From the NCBI GenBank assembly GCA_949126835.1, contig OX421500.1:22557667-22621666 (forward strand): a DNA stretch of 64,000 nt, read 5' to 3'. This document shows, piece after piece, positions 33,638 to 46,300 of this stretch. Position numbers and translations under genes: made by a program. A model generated the notes under the pieces. That model had not been told where the DNA came from, ran no database searches, and saw only the letters and a list, made by a program, of their open reading frames with translations. Numbering within the stretch: the stretch's first letter is position 1; the number at the start of each line of letters is the position of its first letter. This stretch comes from Anisus vortex. Taxonomy: Eukaryota > Mollusca > Gastropoda > Planorbidae.

Positions 33638-34091
33638 TAGTTGAGTTTTACTTTTCCTGACCTAGGATCAATAAAATTTGTTTTTCTCGTCTGGAATATT
33701 TCAGTTCTACTTTTCCTGACCTGGGATTGGAACACATTTTTTGGCTTGTACCGGAAAATTTGAGTTCTATTTTTCGGGACCTAGGACTAGAAATATTTTG
33801 TGACATTAGTAGTACTTAGAGCGGCATATTTGTGTTTCGTTTTCTAGGACTAATGAGGTTTGCAAACTAGTCAACAAACTAGTTTCGTTTTCTAGGACTG
33901 TGAAACTATTCTTTTTCAAAAGAGGAAAGAACTTGGTTTGCGTATTTATTCCTTTGGGAGTTTGAAGATTCCACGAAGTGTGTAATATTATATTGTGCAA
34001 ATTTCTGGACAAATCGTAAGTTGGAACTTTTATCTATTTTACCATACAATATATATTACTCTACTATCACAAATAATACGAACGCTATACT

Positions 34092-35642
34092 ATGGCTTCG
34101 AATATATCAAGTGAGGAACTTAACGCCATGTCATTTGCTGAACTAAAAGAATTAGCTGAGTCCTTTGGGATTGAGGCAGGACAGGCAAGACCAAATCGTA
34201 ATCGTTTGATCAAAAAAAATATGACATGTTTGAACGGGCAGAATGCCATGAACACTGGTAACGTGGTTGAAGTGGGCCAGAACGATATCAATGAAGGTAA
34301 TGTAACTCCCAGTGGGGGTGAGGTAAGAAGTGCCCATGGAGACGAGGCACAAAATATGTCATCTAGATCATCATACAATGATGAAGATGAAGGGTTGAGT
34401 AAAAATCTAAAATTCCAATTAGCTATGAAGAAAATGGAATTAGAAAGTATGGAAAGGAGAGAATTGGAAAGAATTAGGATAGAAACTGAAAGTAGAGAAA
34501 GGATAGAGATGTCACGCATGAACAGACCTGACCATCGTAGGGACAGTAATGGTATGGATATTAGCGCAATGAAGCAACACTTGCCTATATTCAGAGAAGA
34601 AGATGTTCAAGACTTCTTTTTGCTTTTTGAGAGGATAGCTGTAGATTATCAGTTCCCTAATGATAAGATGGCCTTATTGTTAAGATCAACTCTCAACAAA
34701 GGAAAAGCATTGGACGTAGTGTTGAGTTTAACACCCGAGGAAATAAATGACTATGAAGAGATCAAAGATAGGGTGTTAAAAAGTTATTCCCTGACACCAG
34801 AAAAATATAGAAAGCTATTTAGAGACAGAAAGAAGGCATATGATCAAACTCATGTAGACTTTTTGAGACAAAAGGAGAAAATGCTAGAACAGTGGCTAAG
34901 GTCACAGAATGTAAAAGAGTTTGATAAACTCAAGAACCTAATATTGTTTGAGGAATTCAATGATTGTATTCGAGTGGATATTAAAACTCACATCTCAGAC
35001 CGAGGGGTTGAAGATGTGCATGAAGCTGCTAGATTGGCAGATAACTATGCCATAATTCACGCCAGCATAAAGCCATATTATGCTGAAAAACCCAAAGTGC
35101 ACAAACCAGAGCCCAAGGAGGCTAGTAAACCAAAAATGACAAGTGAAAACAATAATAAGAACAGTAGTGTAAATGATAATAGTAACTTTGTTCATTTCAG
35201 GAAGCAGACAGATGTAAATAAAGCAAAGGTGGTATGTTTCAACTGCAAGAAAGAGGGCCACATGAAGAAAGATTGTTGGATCCTTACCAAGAAGCAAGGT
35301 GCTATTCTACACTGTGCCAGAGTGCAGAAAGACAGCAAGCAGACAGAAGAAGTGTGCAACACAGGGTCAAGAAACTCAAAAGAAATGCGGCCGACATCGC
35401 CCATAGTCGTGGAGTCGATGGTCTTTGAGAACAGCCAATCTAAGTTAAAAGAGAATAGCTGTACTCAATCTATTATGCTTTCAGAAGGCCGTGAGGAACA
35501 GATGGTTCCTGAAGTCCCGGAAAAGACGACCTATCCGATTTTCGACCCTTTGTCTACGAGGGGACAGTGTCGACAGAAGTCGATGTACTCAGCAAGAAGA
35601 AAATACAGATATTACGTGACACGGGTTCTGCTGTCAGCGTGA
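34092..35642 (+). CDS. gag: gag polyprotein of the Gmr1-like element
   Basis: A 516-codon open frame starting ATGGCTTCG after a 0.45-kb leader. Residues about 95-145 are charged, coiled-coil-like (EL.RIRIETESRERIEMSR). Residues about 155-345 form a retroviral-type capsid (PIFREEDVQDFFLLFERIA and the later LRSQNVKEFDKLKNLILFEE), the region related in the literature to vertebrate SCAN domains. A CCHC zinc knuckle CFNCKKEGHMKKDC spans residues 382-395. The last roughly 40 codons overlap the protease frame; pol lies in the -1 frame, whose last upstream stop is TGA at 35492. A -1 frameshift, programmed or mutational, between 35495 and 35642 would be needed to enter pol. Confidence 0.9.
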   Translation: MASNISSEELNAMSFAELKELAESFGIEAGQARPNRNRLIKKNMTCLNGQNAMNTGNVVEVGQNDINEGNVTPSGGEVRSAHGDEAQNMSSRSSYNDEDEGLSKNLKFQLAMKKMELESMERRELERIRIETESRERIEMSRMNRPDHRRDSNGMDISAMKQHLPIFREEDVQDFFLLFERIAVDYQFPNDKMALLLRSTLNKGKALDVVLSLTPEEINDYEEIKDRVLKSYSLTPEKYRKLFRDRKKAYDQTHVDFLRQKEKMLEQWLRSQNVKEFDKLKNLILFEEFNDCIRVDIKTHISDRGVEDVHEAARLADNYAIIHASIKPYYAEKPKVHKPEPKEASKPKMTSENNNKNSSVNDNSNFVHFRKQTDVNKAKVVCFNCKKEGHMKKDCWILTKKQGAILHCARVQKDSKQTEEVCNTGSRNSKEMRPTSPIVVESMVFENSQSKLKENSCTQSIMLSEGREEQMVPEVPEKTTYPIFDPLSTRGQCRQKSMYSARRKYRYYVTRVLLSA

Positions 35643-36256
35643 TTCTGGAGGGCAGAGTGCCGTTAACAGATGCCACCAGTACCGGTGAGTCTGTTGTGCT
35701 CAGAGGTGCTAGTATGGAGGCTGTGGAAGCTCCACTGCACAGAATAAAACTCGAGTCGGAGATGTTTACAGGTAACATTGTAGTGGAAGTGTGGCGCGCA
35801 CTACCCGTCAAAGGCGTTTCCATGATATTAGGAAATGACATTATGGGCGGCAGAGTCACTGTCGAGCCCATGGTTAAAGTGTTGGAGACGAAGATGGCGG
35901 AGGACACAAACCTACGTCCTGCCAATGAACGCCCAACATGTGCACTGACAAAAGCAATGCAGAAAAAGAAGTCGGTAAAGACTCCTGCTACGCCGTGTAG
36001 TGCAACGAAAGATGTGTTTGTCTGTTCTGAAGAAACACATGCGAATGAAACAGTGATAACAGAAACATCTGACATCGATTTAAGTGCTACGTTCTTTGCT
36101 GAACTAACAACTGGTGATGCAACAGAGAACGATAACGTTTTGTCACCAAAGCAGAAATTGGTGAAAGAACAATTGAATGACGAAGTAATAATGCAACTCA
36201 GAATGAAAGCTGTTGATGAAAGACTGCAGATGCAATGGCGGAATGTTTCTACATGA
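35495..36256 (+). CDS. pol: pol: aspartic protease region
   Basis: Open in the frame -1 to gag. LRDTGSAVSVILEG near 35610 is the protease active-site signature (DTG). The segment ends after a non-conserved, Thr/Lys-rich spacer. A frame change at about 36225-36240 separates it from integrase. Confidence 0.82.
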
Positions 36257-37587
36257 AAGATGAAGTGTTGATGAGAAAGTCGAAACCGCTCAACTCGGGT
36301 ACAAACGAGTGGGACAGTATTCACCAGATTGTAATACCTAAGTGCTATCGTCAAGATATACTGCGTATGGCACATGATCTTCCTTTCGCTGGTCACATGG
36401 GAGTCCGAAAAACGCACCACCGTATCCTCCCCTACTTCTACTGGCCAGGACTGAGAAGAGATGTCGAACAATACTGCAAGACTTGCCACGTATGCCAAAT
36501 GGTAGGACGACCTAACCAACGAATTCCTGTCGCTCCACTCCAGCCGATACCAGCGTTCGACGAACCATTCAGTCATATACTCATTGATTGCGTGGGCCCG
36601 TTGCAGAAAACAAAAGCCGGTTTCCAATACCTGCTCACGTTCATGTGTTCATCCACTCGCTTCCCGGAAGCCATTCCGTTGCGGAACATAACAACAGTGA
36701 AGGTGGTAGACGCCCTGACAAATTTCTTTATACGTAATGGCCTACCGAAGACAGTACAGTCCGACCAGGGGACTAACTTTACTTCGAACATTTTCAAACA
36801 AGTCATGGAACAATTAGGGATAAGCCATAGGCTATCAAGTGCCTATCATCCTGAGAGCCAGGGAGCTCTGGAAAGGTTTTATCAGACATTAAAATCGATG
36901 CTTAAAAAGTACTGTTATGAAAACGAGAAAGACTGGAATAAGGGTGTGCCTTATGTACTGTTCGCTGCAAGGGAGGCCACGCAGGAATCCCCGGGGTTTA
37001 GCCCAATCGAACTTGTGTATGGACACTCAGTCAGAGGTCCGTTGAAACTTCTACATGAAACTTGGCTAACGGACAGTGAACCGATTGGACTTTTGTCATA
37101 TGTAGATAAATTTAAAAATAGGCTTTATCATGCTTTTAACCATGTAAAGATTCATTTTCCACAGATGCAGAAGCGTATGAGATAGAACTATGACCGGAAA
37201 GCTACAGCTAGAACTTTTGCACCAGGTGACAAAGTTCTTGTGTTTCTACCTTTGCAAAATCAGCCTTTAAGTGCAAAGTTTAGTAGACCCTATGAGATAG
37301 AGTCAAAGCTTAGCGAGGTCAATTATTTGATAAAGACTCCTGACCGGAGACAAAAGCAGAGGGTATGTCATATTAATTTGCTTAAGCCCTATGTTACCAG
37401 GGAAAAGGGTAAACCAAGGGAGGCCCCCATGATTTCATTAGCTAGAGTCCCGACGGACTTATCTAGGATAGATCATAAGTTTGCAGAAAGCAAACTTAAT
37501 AATACAGAAGCCCTTAAGAGCTTAAATACAAAGCTAGACCATCTTCCGGTAGAAGATAAGGAAAAGATTATTGAGCTGGTACATTAA
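36235..37587 (+). pseudogene. pol: pol: integrase (one internal stop)
   Basis: The zinc-binding HHCC module includes GHMGVRKTHHRI, FYWPGLRRDVEQYC and KTCHVCQ. The catalytic core has the D,D-35-E residues in LIDCVGPL, QSDQGTNF and SQGALERFYQTLK. An in-frame TAG at 37183-37185 interrupts just before the C-terminal module (FAPGDKVLVFLP, then RVCHINLLKPY). A second in-frame stop TAA at 37585-37587 separates it from reverse transcriptase, with no frame change. Its position 5' of reverse transcriptase is the key structural oddity. Confidence 0.92.
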
Positions 37588-38237
37588 TATAAGTCACTGT
37601 TTACAGATGTTCCCAGGAGGACACATCTAATAGAACACGATGTAGTATTAACTGAGGGTACCAGGCCAATTAAACAGCATCCCATCAGACTTGAACATAT
37701 TAGAGCAGAGGTGAAGTATATGTTAGAAAATGACATAGTGGAAGAATGTGATAGCGAATGGTCTTCACCCTGTGTGTTGGTACCAAAAGCCGACTACACA
37801 CTGCGGTTTTGTACAGACTTTAGGAAATTAAATAATTTGACAAAGACTGACTCGTATTACATTCCTCGTATTGATGACCTCATTGATAAGATAGGTGACG
37901 CGACGTATGTGACAAAAATCGATCTTCTCTCCGCGTACTTTCAGATTCCTTTGACGCCACGGGCACAGGCAGTATCCGCCTTTGTGACACCTGACGGACT
38001 TTACAGGTATAAGGTCATGCCCTTCAGACTCCGTAATGCACCTGCGACGTTTCAAAGGCTTATAAACACCCTCACTCGCGGTATCTTCCAGTGTAATGCC
38101 TACCTCGACGACATAGTGGTGTATAGTACAGATTTCAAGACACATGTCAGTCAACTACGACACTTGTTTGAACGACTGAATGACGCCAATTTGACAATAA
38201 ACCTGGACATGCCACTATCGAGTATCTTGGACATGTA
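37588..38237 (+). pseudogene. pol: pol: reverse transcriptase
   Basis: Same frame as integrase. Motifs: SPCVLVPKADYTLRFCTDFR, KIDLLSAYFQIPL, VMPFRLRNAPATFQRLI and the catalytic YLDDIVVYS. The thumb is damaged: a short deletion with a frame change near 38205 removes the usual KCEF motif, and the frame resumes in EYLGHVVGGGKV. Confidence 0.92.
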
Positions 38238-38893
38238 GTGGGTGGTGGAAAGGTTAAACAAGTAAATGCTAAAATAGAAGCTATTCAGAATGTCCCAGTG
38301 CCACAGACAAGGAAACAGCTCCGTAGTTACCTGGGCAAGGCCGAGTATTATCGTAAATTTTGCCAGGACTTCTCTATGGTAGCTTGCCCCTTAACTGGCC
38401 TGCTAAAGAAGAACAATCGCTTTGTTTGGACTGACAAGTGCCAAAGGGCGTTTGATGAGTTGAAGTTAAGATTATCCAGGGCACCTATTTTGGTGACCCC
38501 GCGTTTTGATAGACCCTTTAAAATTGCAGTAGACGCTGCGATACTGGAATGGGAGCGGTGCTGACTCAGCAGGATGACCACGGAGAGGAGCACCCGGTGT
38601 GCGACCACTCACATAAATTCAATATCCATGAACGTAATTATAATACATGAGAGAAGGAACTTTTAGGCTTGATCCTAGCGTTAAAACAGTTTTATTTCCA
38701 TGTAAACAGCTCTGGGTACCCGACAGAAATACTGACCGACCACAACCCTCTGACTTTTCTCTCCAGGGTCAAGCAAAACCAGAGGCTTGTTAGATGGAGC
38801 TTATTCCTCCAAGCCTATGACTTAAACATAAAACACCTGAGGGGTAGGGACAACGTCACAGCTGATACTCTATCTCGGGTGCTACATGATTGA
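38238..38893 (+). pseudogene. pol: pol: RNase H
   Basis: The connection domain (RSYLGKAEYYRKFCQDFS, RFVWTDKCQRAFDELK) is followed by RNase H with FKIAVDA. A frame change near 38545 disrupts the usual LGMGAVL, and HERNYNT is followed by an in-frame TGA before EKELLGLILALKQF. DHNPLTFL and DTLSR complete it. No chromodomain or env frame follows. Confidence 0.9.
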
Positions 38894-40102
38894 CTGATTA
38901 ACCCAATGCTTCTTTTTCAGATCATCTCACTTGTTCATTAAGAATGTGTCATGAAAACCTATAACCTATCATTCGTTTGAATTTTTATTATGGAATACCT
39001 ATAGAATACTTGTATCAGACAGAAGTCAAGTCTTATGAAAGTATTAGTCATTTTTAATAATCATGTATTATATGCTGAGATATTTTAAATTCATTTGATT
39101 AATTTTATAATGGAAAAGAAATTCCATTTAAATTTTAATGCATTATGCAATAAATATATATGTATGTATTTACTTGATATGGATTGATAAAAATAATTGT
39201 CATTGCATACAATTAAGTGGGGAAACTTTGAGCTAATTGATTTGTTATCTTATTTTAAAAGTAAGTAATAATATGTCTAATTTTTATCTTAGAAAGAGAT
39301 GTAATAGCAATTGGTATAAATTAATAGATAATATTGGAAATCTATTGCTAAATTATTATATATTTGTAATAGAATGGGAAAAACTAGTGGATACTATCAC
39401 TATGTTGTATATTCCATATATCCGGGAATGGAGAGAAACAAAAGTACCTAAAGGTGTGCACTCTTCCAACCCTGAACAATCTTTTATATTAAACTATTAA
39501 ATTTGCCAAAAACGCATAATGGTAGATTACATTTTAATATTTAGATTACTGTAGTAATTGTAACTGGAGCGTATTTTCTCCTCATATTTGAGAAAAGGGG
39601 AAATAATCATCACCTTAAGTATGAACCCTGTTAATGTCAAGTTGATACTGTAATTTAAAGGGGAAGTAACCTATAGTTTGATTCGAGTGACGTATTACTT
39701 ATCTTTTAGTTTGTATATTAGAAGTAAACTGTTGAAAATTGCCAGAGTTTGAGCAATGTTATATTTGTTTAAATAGATTAAAACTTTTTGCAAATTTTGG
39801 GTGGAAATCCACACAACTGTACATAGTTAAAATAAGAATGACTAGAATATTTTGGAATTATTTGTACTTGTTGAGACATTAGTTAATTTTAATGTTAACG
39901 GGGAAATATTTGTCCATCACGTTATAATTACCATTAAGTAATTACACTTTTTATAATTTAATTATGCCACTGAGCCATGTTTTGCTTAAATTGTCTTATG
40001 ATCTTCCATTGATTGATGGTTGTTAAAACGATAGTGTTAAGTACGAAAAATGTACCATGTTGGGTATTACTTTGGTAATTATGGTACATTATTTCTTTCA
40101 TT
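38894..40102. other. retrotransposon 3' untranslated region
   Basis: AT-rich sequence between the pol stop and the polypurine tract. I looked for an envelope gene and saw none; an 87-codon frame at 39237-39500 has no signal peptide or membrane segment pattern. Confidence 0.7.
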
Positions 40103-40113
40103 GGGTGGGGGCG
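40103..40113 (+). promoter_or_regulatory. polypurine tract
   Basis: GGGTGGGGGCG directly before the 3' LTR, the expected plus-strand primer site, though not a pure purine run. Confidence 0.7.
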
Positions 40114-40621
40114 TGTCATGTATATTGTTTTTCCAAGAATTCGAACTCGCAATGTTTATTCTTTTCCCCCCTCTCTCTTTTCTCACTACACACGATTTTG
40201 TGGGCGGGGCTTAGGCTTTCCGATTGCCTGACGTTTAGTACGAAGACAAAAGATTCTAGGTAATGTTGGGATTCTGTGTTGACCCCAAATTCTCAGAGTG
40301 TCTGGGAACGTCTCATTATGTCTGCATAGGGAAGTTCCTATCGTTTTTGTTATGAGTTTAGTAATGATCCCATGATTTTCACCCCTCCTAGTAATAGGTC
40401 TATCCCTTGCACCACTTGAATAGTATTTAATGATTTGTTTGTCTGGAAGACGGAGAGTTTCAAAATATGTTCCTTTGAAACGCTTGTGTTTGCACTATTT
40501 TATTCTAACTGTTTATAATACATATATTGTATATATTGAACATATCACCTGAATTAAACTATCAACATCATTTACACTGAAGCTTCCTCGTCAAGTTACT
40601 ATTCTATTGTGTTGTCTACAA
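40114..40621 (+). repeat. 3' LTR, first part
   Basis: Begins TGTCATGTATATTG and matches the 5' and solo LTRs up to TTGTGTTGTCTACAA. It continues after the Helitron at 48526, exactly where the solo LTR reads on. Confidence 0.95.
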
Positions 40622-41057
40622 TCTATATAATAATAGCCCAAAGAAATGTATCTGTCATTCTGGAACGCTTAGCGACTTGGTTTCGAGAGTACAGACAGAT
40701 GACGCAATTGTCTGTTCTACGCATTCACCACTAGCGTGAAACCATTTTTTGTTTTGTTTTGTGTCGCAAGTGCGAAAATTAAGCACTAAATGACATCAGC
40801 ACTGAAACCACCGACCGTTTACGTCATTTTATGAAGTGCAAATAAAGATCCGGAATTTTACTTAATAAACAAAAGTAAGGTCATATATATCGAGTTGTTT
40901 GGTTGGTATAAACAAGTTCGGCCTAACCTGAATCACTTCTGGATCCCATAAATTATTAATCAAGTTTAAAGTTTGTATTTTGGGTATAGATATATCTATA
41001 TCATATCATATATATATATTATACTTGCGTTAAATCAAGTAAATATCACAAGATTTA

Positions 41058-41314
41058 ATGGATACACGTGATTATGGTGATGATGATCAGTCAGCACGCA
41101 GGCGCCGCTTAGCCATAGAGAGGAAGGAGAGATGGAAGGCTCGCCAAAGTCAAGAATTGCTGGAAAAAGTTGAAATAGAAGAAGCGAAATCAAAACGCCG
41201 AAAACTTCTATTAGAAACCCCACTACAGTCTCAAGCACGTCGAATGGCAAATGCCGAATGTCAAAATAAGAGGCGAGAATCTGAAACCTCCGATGAAACA
41301 AAAGCACGTCGAAT
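41058..41314 (+). pseudogene. Helitron N-terminal protein, first part
   Basis: ATG at 41058. It encodes a basic, Arg/Glu-rich segment that ends in a 22-residue repeat (RRMANAECQNKRRE, SETSDETKA). It is interrupted at 41314 by the TIR element. The frame continues unchanged at 46394 because the insert plus one AT copy is 5079 bases, a multiple of three. Confidence 0.8.
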
Positions 41315-41984
41315 GGGGACTATGCAGAAGTATTTTCCGGTCACGTGATGAGGATTAGATAGATTGATAAACATGGAAGTGCTCATTCATTTTACTGTAG
41401 CTGGATGCTCACATTTTGACTTAAAATCAAGACGCAGTGAAGTTAAAATATGTTTTCATCTATTTTCGCTGATAGATACAAGCTTCTTAAATGCATGTCA
41501 AAAGACGACGCCAATATTTTGTTGCAAAACAACCTAATATTATGTTCCTAAAACATCGAATAAAATGACTTCCGTGTTTTAAATTTTCACTGCCTTCAAT
41601 GGTTAACCACGGTAAGTCCATACAATATACAACGGCATAGAGTTTTTTGCTTAAGTCTTCAAACTTTTTTTATCTATAATTATATACGCCTAATACTCAA
41701 TTCATTAATTATAAATATCGTTTCACATTTTTAGTAGCTCGTAGCTTAGCAGAGCTAAAGCCTAAAGCGGCCTAGCCAAAATATTATAAGTATAATAATA
41801 ATAACTACTTAAACTTTAAACCTAGCCTAATAATTTAATAAACTAATAAAATAAGTAAATAAACCGACTAACAAGAAGAATATGGTAATATAGACAAATA
41901 TAGTTAATTTTTAGATGATAATAATAAAGAATATTGTTGCATGTAGGCCGATCATTCTATGCCTGCATATAATAATAATAATAT

Positions 41985-42310
41985 TTGTATAGCGCTGCCA
42001 ACAAACATAATGTAAGCTCAGAGCGCGTTTAACATACAACTAAGAATACGGATATTACCCTAGCCCAGGTGACAGAGCTAAATTGATGATTAAAAAAAGA
42101 CAAAACAAATAAATGTAGCATTAACCGACCCAACCCATAAATAAGACAGTAAGTTTCTAAAGCATGTTAAATGTTATCTAAGGTAAATATTGAAATAATG
42201 AGTTTTTAAGTTCTGTTTGAAAGTAACAGTAGAGCTTGTTCGCCTCAGTTGAATGGGAAGTTGATTCCACACCTTCGGACCGGATACTGAGAAGGCTCTA
42301 AGGCCAACGG
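41985..42310. repeat. dispersed repeat fragment
   Basis: AATAATAATAATATTTGTAT followed by AGCGCTGCCAAC, AGCTCAGAGCGCG, and later GGGAAGTTGATTCCACACCT. This order (ATT-rich start, GCGCT motif, the GGGAAGTTGATTCC block) resembles a repeat I associate with many marine invertebrate genomes. It has no coding capacity. Confidence 0.4.
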
Positions 42311-42314
42311 TATA

Positions 42315-42340
42315 TAGGCTATTATAATTATAATAGCCTA
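42315..42340. repeat. 26-bp perfect palindrome
   Basis: TAGGCTATTATAA joined to its exact reverse complement. Confidence 0.95.
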
Positions 42341-44024
42341 CTCACTACTCTACAGTCTACTAGTCCTATGCTTTTTAATTTTAATACATAGGCCTATATT
42401 AAAATTATATTCTCTATGATAGGCCCTATGCCTATATGCCATGCAAATCATATGCCCTACAGTGTAGGCATATTACTTTGTTATTGATTGGCTATTTAAA
42501 TATTTCAAATCATTTTTATAATAGTTAAGACTACTAAATATAGTCCAGTAGGCATATAATATCTTAAGTTAATAAGCTCTATTAGAATAGCCATAAATAA
42601 TTAGCCTAATTATAATAGTCTAATTCCAATTATTTTTTTTTCAGTAATTTAGTATAATACTTTATAACAATTGAACACTTCTAAGAAGTGATTTACACCA
42701 TGACCAAAGTCATTAATTTAATTAGTATTAGCCTCATTGTCCCTAAAACCGGATAAGCATATAAATAAGTATGTATGTAGGCATAGGCCTACTCTTTTAC
42801 TTGTAAATTAATAATTGAGCAGTATTTTTGCATTTAATGTGTAATTTATTATTAGTAATATTAGCTTGCATTAATTGGGTAGGCCTATAATATAGGATGG
42901 ATGAGGGGGGGGGGGGGGGGGGATTGGGTTGAAGCTACAATATAATCTGATAGTCTAGGCCTACAACCCCTACAATATAATCTGATAGTCTAGGCCTATG
43001 TTGTCTGTGGATCATCATCAATAGAAATAGGACTGATTATAGTGAATGGTAGTGAATCTATTTATAACTATAAAAGCTATTTATTTATAAATAATTATAA
43101 ATTCTCTGTATATCTTTAAATTTAACACATTGGTACATGGTATAGTCATCATTTTTGTTTACTTATTTCAGATAGTCATCAACTGGAGCAGCTCCAATTG
43201 TATTCTCTCACATATACCACTTAATACCCATATACCAGCAGGCCTACAAAAAAAGACATCTTATGAATTTTGGTAATTTTTTAAATTTTAAATATATAAT
43301 TTATAAATTATAATGATTACCGATACAGTGTTGTGTTATCTGAATTGTATTTAGTTGAAATTATTACTATAATAGTATTATATAAAATTATTCACATACA
43401 GTAGCTCAATGTATGGATATTTTTATATTTTTTAGCACACTTAAATTGTACTGTATTAATATGTTGGAAACTGTGTACTGGTAGTAAATAGTAGTGGGTA
43501 TAAGAGTAACTGAAAAGTTATGATGTAAATAAATACATGTTAAAAAAAAATATCTTATTATTATTATTTTCATATGTAGATTGAATGTGTCAACTACTGG
43601 AATTGAATGTTATTGTGGATCATCAGATGCAAAGTGATGTCAGCAGCAAGTCATGGCAAAAAGAATTGTATCAGTAATTGACACTGCTAAATGAGATTAA
43701 AATAAGTCAACTTATTGTTCACAATATCACATTGGAGTTTTCAATTCGCTTACTGTCTGTTAAAGGAGAATTTCTGTTTTGATTGGTTAAATGACATGAC
43801 GTTAAATATTTTGAAAATAGGAAAACTATCTGACATCATCCATGAATGTTTTAATTTATTGCAAAAAAAAATAATAATAAAAAAAATATATATTATTAGC
43901 ATTCTTTTTATAATTTATAGTATTTTATTTTATATTAATATTAAACCATGTTGAATATCATGCCAGAATATGAAGGCCTATGGTAAAAATAATTGAAAAT
44001 GCATTAGTATTGGTAATTTGTAAA

Positions 44025-44280
44025 TATTATATAAAAATGAAAAACAAGTCTACCAAATAATAATATTTATTATTTAACATTTCATGTTTGTGTGACGTTT
44101 AAATTTGTGTCGTAGGTCATGCGGGCAATCTCATTATAACTGCTTGAGTAGTTAGAGTGTATGTAAACATAACTTTTATCCGGTTCGGAGGACCGGGCAC
44201 ATACCGGCTAGTATTATATAAAAATGAAAAACAAGTCTACCAAATAATAATATTTATTATTTAACATTTCATGTTTGTGT
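44025..44280. repeat. 69-bp direct repeats flanking 118 bp
   Basis: 44025-44093 and 44212-44280 appear identical (start TATTATATAAAAATG, end ATGTTTGTGT). They enclose a less AT-rich segment with TCCGGTTCGGAGGACCGG, an imperfect inverted repeat. Confidence 0.9.
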
Positions 44281-44469
44281 TTATTGTAGTGTAGATTGTC
44301 AGAGTAGGCACAAGGTAATATTTATGTCATGTAGAATTGTTTAATTCTTAGCATTAGCAAATAGGGTGCCCTTATTTTGGTGGACATAAGTTTTGGTGCA
44401 TGCTGTGCCCTGAATAACAGTCTTTAAACTCATGTTTTGGTGCATGATGTGCCCTGAATGTTTTGGTGC

Positions 44470-44790
44470 AGACATGGGGCCAGGTGGCAGACAGCACGTT
44501 CTGCTCGCATTCCGAAGGTTCTGAGTTAGAGTTTTTGTGAAGGCTAGAATTTATTATCTGGTCTGAAGGATGTCCCTGAGTCTATCCAGCTCTGATGGGT
44601 ACCAGTAGATGACTTTACTGTGGGTATATTAAAGGTGCCTGGGAATTGTGTTGGCCACACATTCCCAAGTATGCTGTGGCCACCAAAAGTGATGACAGCT
44701 GCTTCACAGGCTCCATGGATCAATTCGATCAGATGGGATACTTTAATTTGTTGTAGACTGATGTCATGCATGAATGTGGTCTATGGGTGC
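44470..44790 (+). mobile_element. SINE copy, degenerate
   Basis: The body matches the SINE at 3680: GTGAAGGCTAGAATTT, TGATGGGTACC, GGGAATTGTGTTGGCCACAC and ACAGCTGCTTCACAG. The A box (GGCCAGGTGGCAGACAGC) and B box are decayed. It lies inside the 5.08-kb transposon. Confidence 0.75.
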
Positions 44791-44829
44791 CTTCCACTGC
44801 ATCAATAAGTCCTAATATGGGCTTGCAAC

Positions 44830-46300
44830 AAGTTGACTTCATTCCTCATTCACATTCTGCTTCAACTTCATTGACCTAATATCAAAGGAGAAAAGAAATT
44901 AACATTTCATCAAATATATATTGTCAGGCAATTTTTTTTTACTTCAATACCAGTACAATTAAACGTTAAAATATTTTATGTTAATTTTTAATACCCTGTA
45001 ACACAGAAATGCATGTCCTTTAGTTTACTTAGGTATTGAGAGAATGAAATTAGGCCTACATTTCAATCATTAAACTGTTTATTCTATTAGATATGCTACA
45101 GACTACTAGCTCAACAAGCATCAATATTTACATTGGTCGACCTATATTTAATACTTTTACTTTATCTGCCCCAGTCCTGCATGTTTTAATTTACTTATAA
45201 TGATCGAGTTGTGAGATTAATCAAAACAGTATTGCAAATTGCATCATATATAGTATGGTCATAGTATAGTAATATAATAGCCAACTACTTAGGCCTACTA
45301 CACTATAATTATATAAAAGCACAAGCATGCAAATTGACAAATATAAGCTTATTAGCCCTTTATCTAATCTCAATGACAATTACTGAATCAGTTAGGCCAA
45401 GGTCTAAAATGGCCTCAATTAATATAGGGCCTATATATTATATTATGTCTAATATGTAGGCTATATTATGTGAAACAAGGTAGGCTAACCCCGATCCTAA
45501 TTATAAATCATCATACATCATAGGTCATAGGCCTACTTGATAGTAGTTAGTAGCCTAAATGATAAATGAATTTTAATAAAATAATTCAAATAATTTTAAA
45601 ATAGAAGTATCACTTAGGCCTATTATTAATTATTATATTAAAATAATATCAGTTAAAAGAAGAGAACAGCCAGCCAACATATTACTAATGGAATGGCTAG
45701 GACAGTTTACTAATATTAATACTGATATTAGGCTAGCCCATTCTAAGTCTAAGCCTATGCCCTAAATGCCGATTATTATTAGGCCTATGAGTATGACTCT
45801 ATGACTATGAGTACTATGACTACACTATGACTACACTATGAGTTCTATGAGCCTATATAGGACATAAACATAGTCATAGGCTACGACTATGACATGATAT
45901 TTGACGTTGCTTAAGAATGGGACAAGGTAAAAGTGGAAGACAATAAAAAAAAAGAACACCTACCTTTCGTGAATCGTCAATTATACTGCTCACATTATAT
46001 GCAGACCATTTCTTGATTGCTACTTCCAATCATTCATGAATAGTAAGCCTAAACTGTCGTAAACCAGAAAATCTCTCATAACACTCATAAGTCATAACTC
46101 ATAACATGTAAACATGACTCGACTAGTCTAGTTAATAAGTAGTTTAAAATTAATGTATATCAGCAAGTACGCTTTAAACAAAGCCTGGTCCTTATTTATT
46201 ACTTGTACATGAGTCACTATCACAAGCCTGTGTGGTGATTTAGACACCACAATAATCTAGAATGTCTTAAAATGATATTTTTACGAATCATTTCTCTCTA
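44830..46300. other. AT-rich interior of the 5.08-kb transposon
   Basis: Low-complexity TA- and CTATGA-rich text with repeated AGGCCTA words. No coding signal seen. Confidence 0.5.

Noticed and set aside
34085..36627. Minus-strand frames of up to 357 codons opposite gag and pol
   Set aside because: They are shadows of the well-supported plus-strand retrotransposon coding frames.
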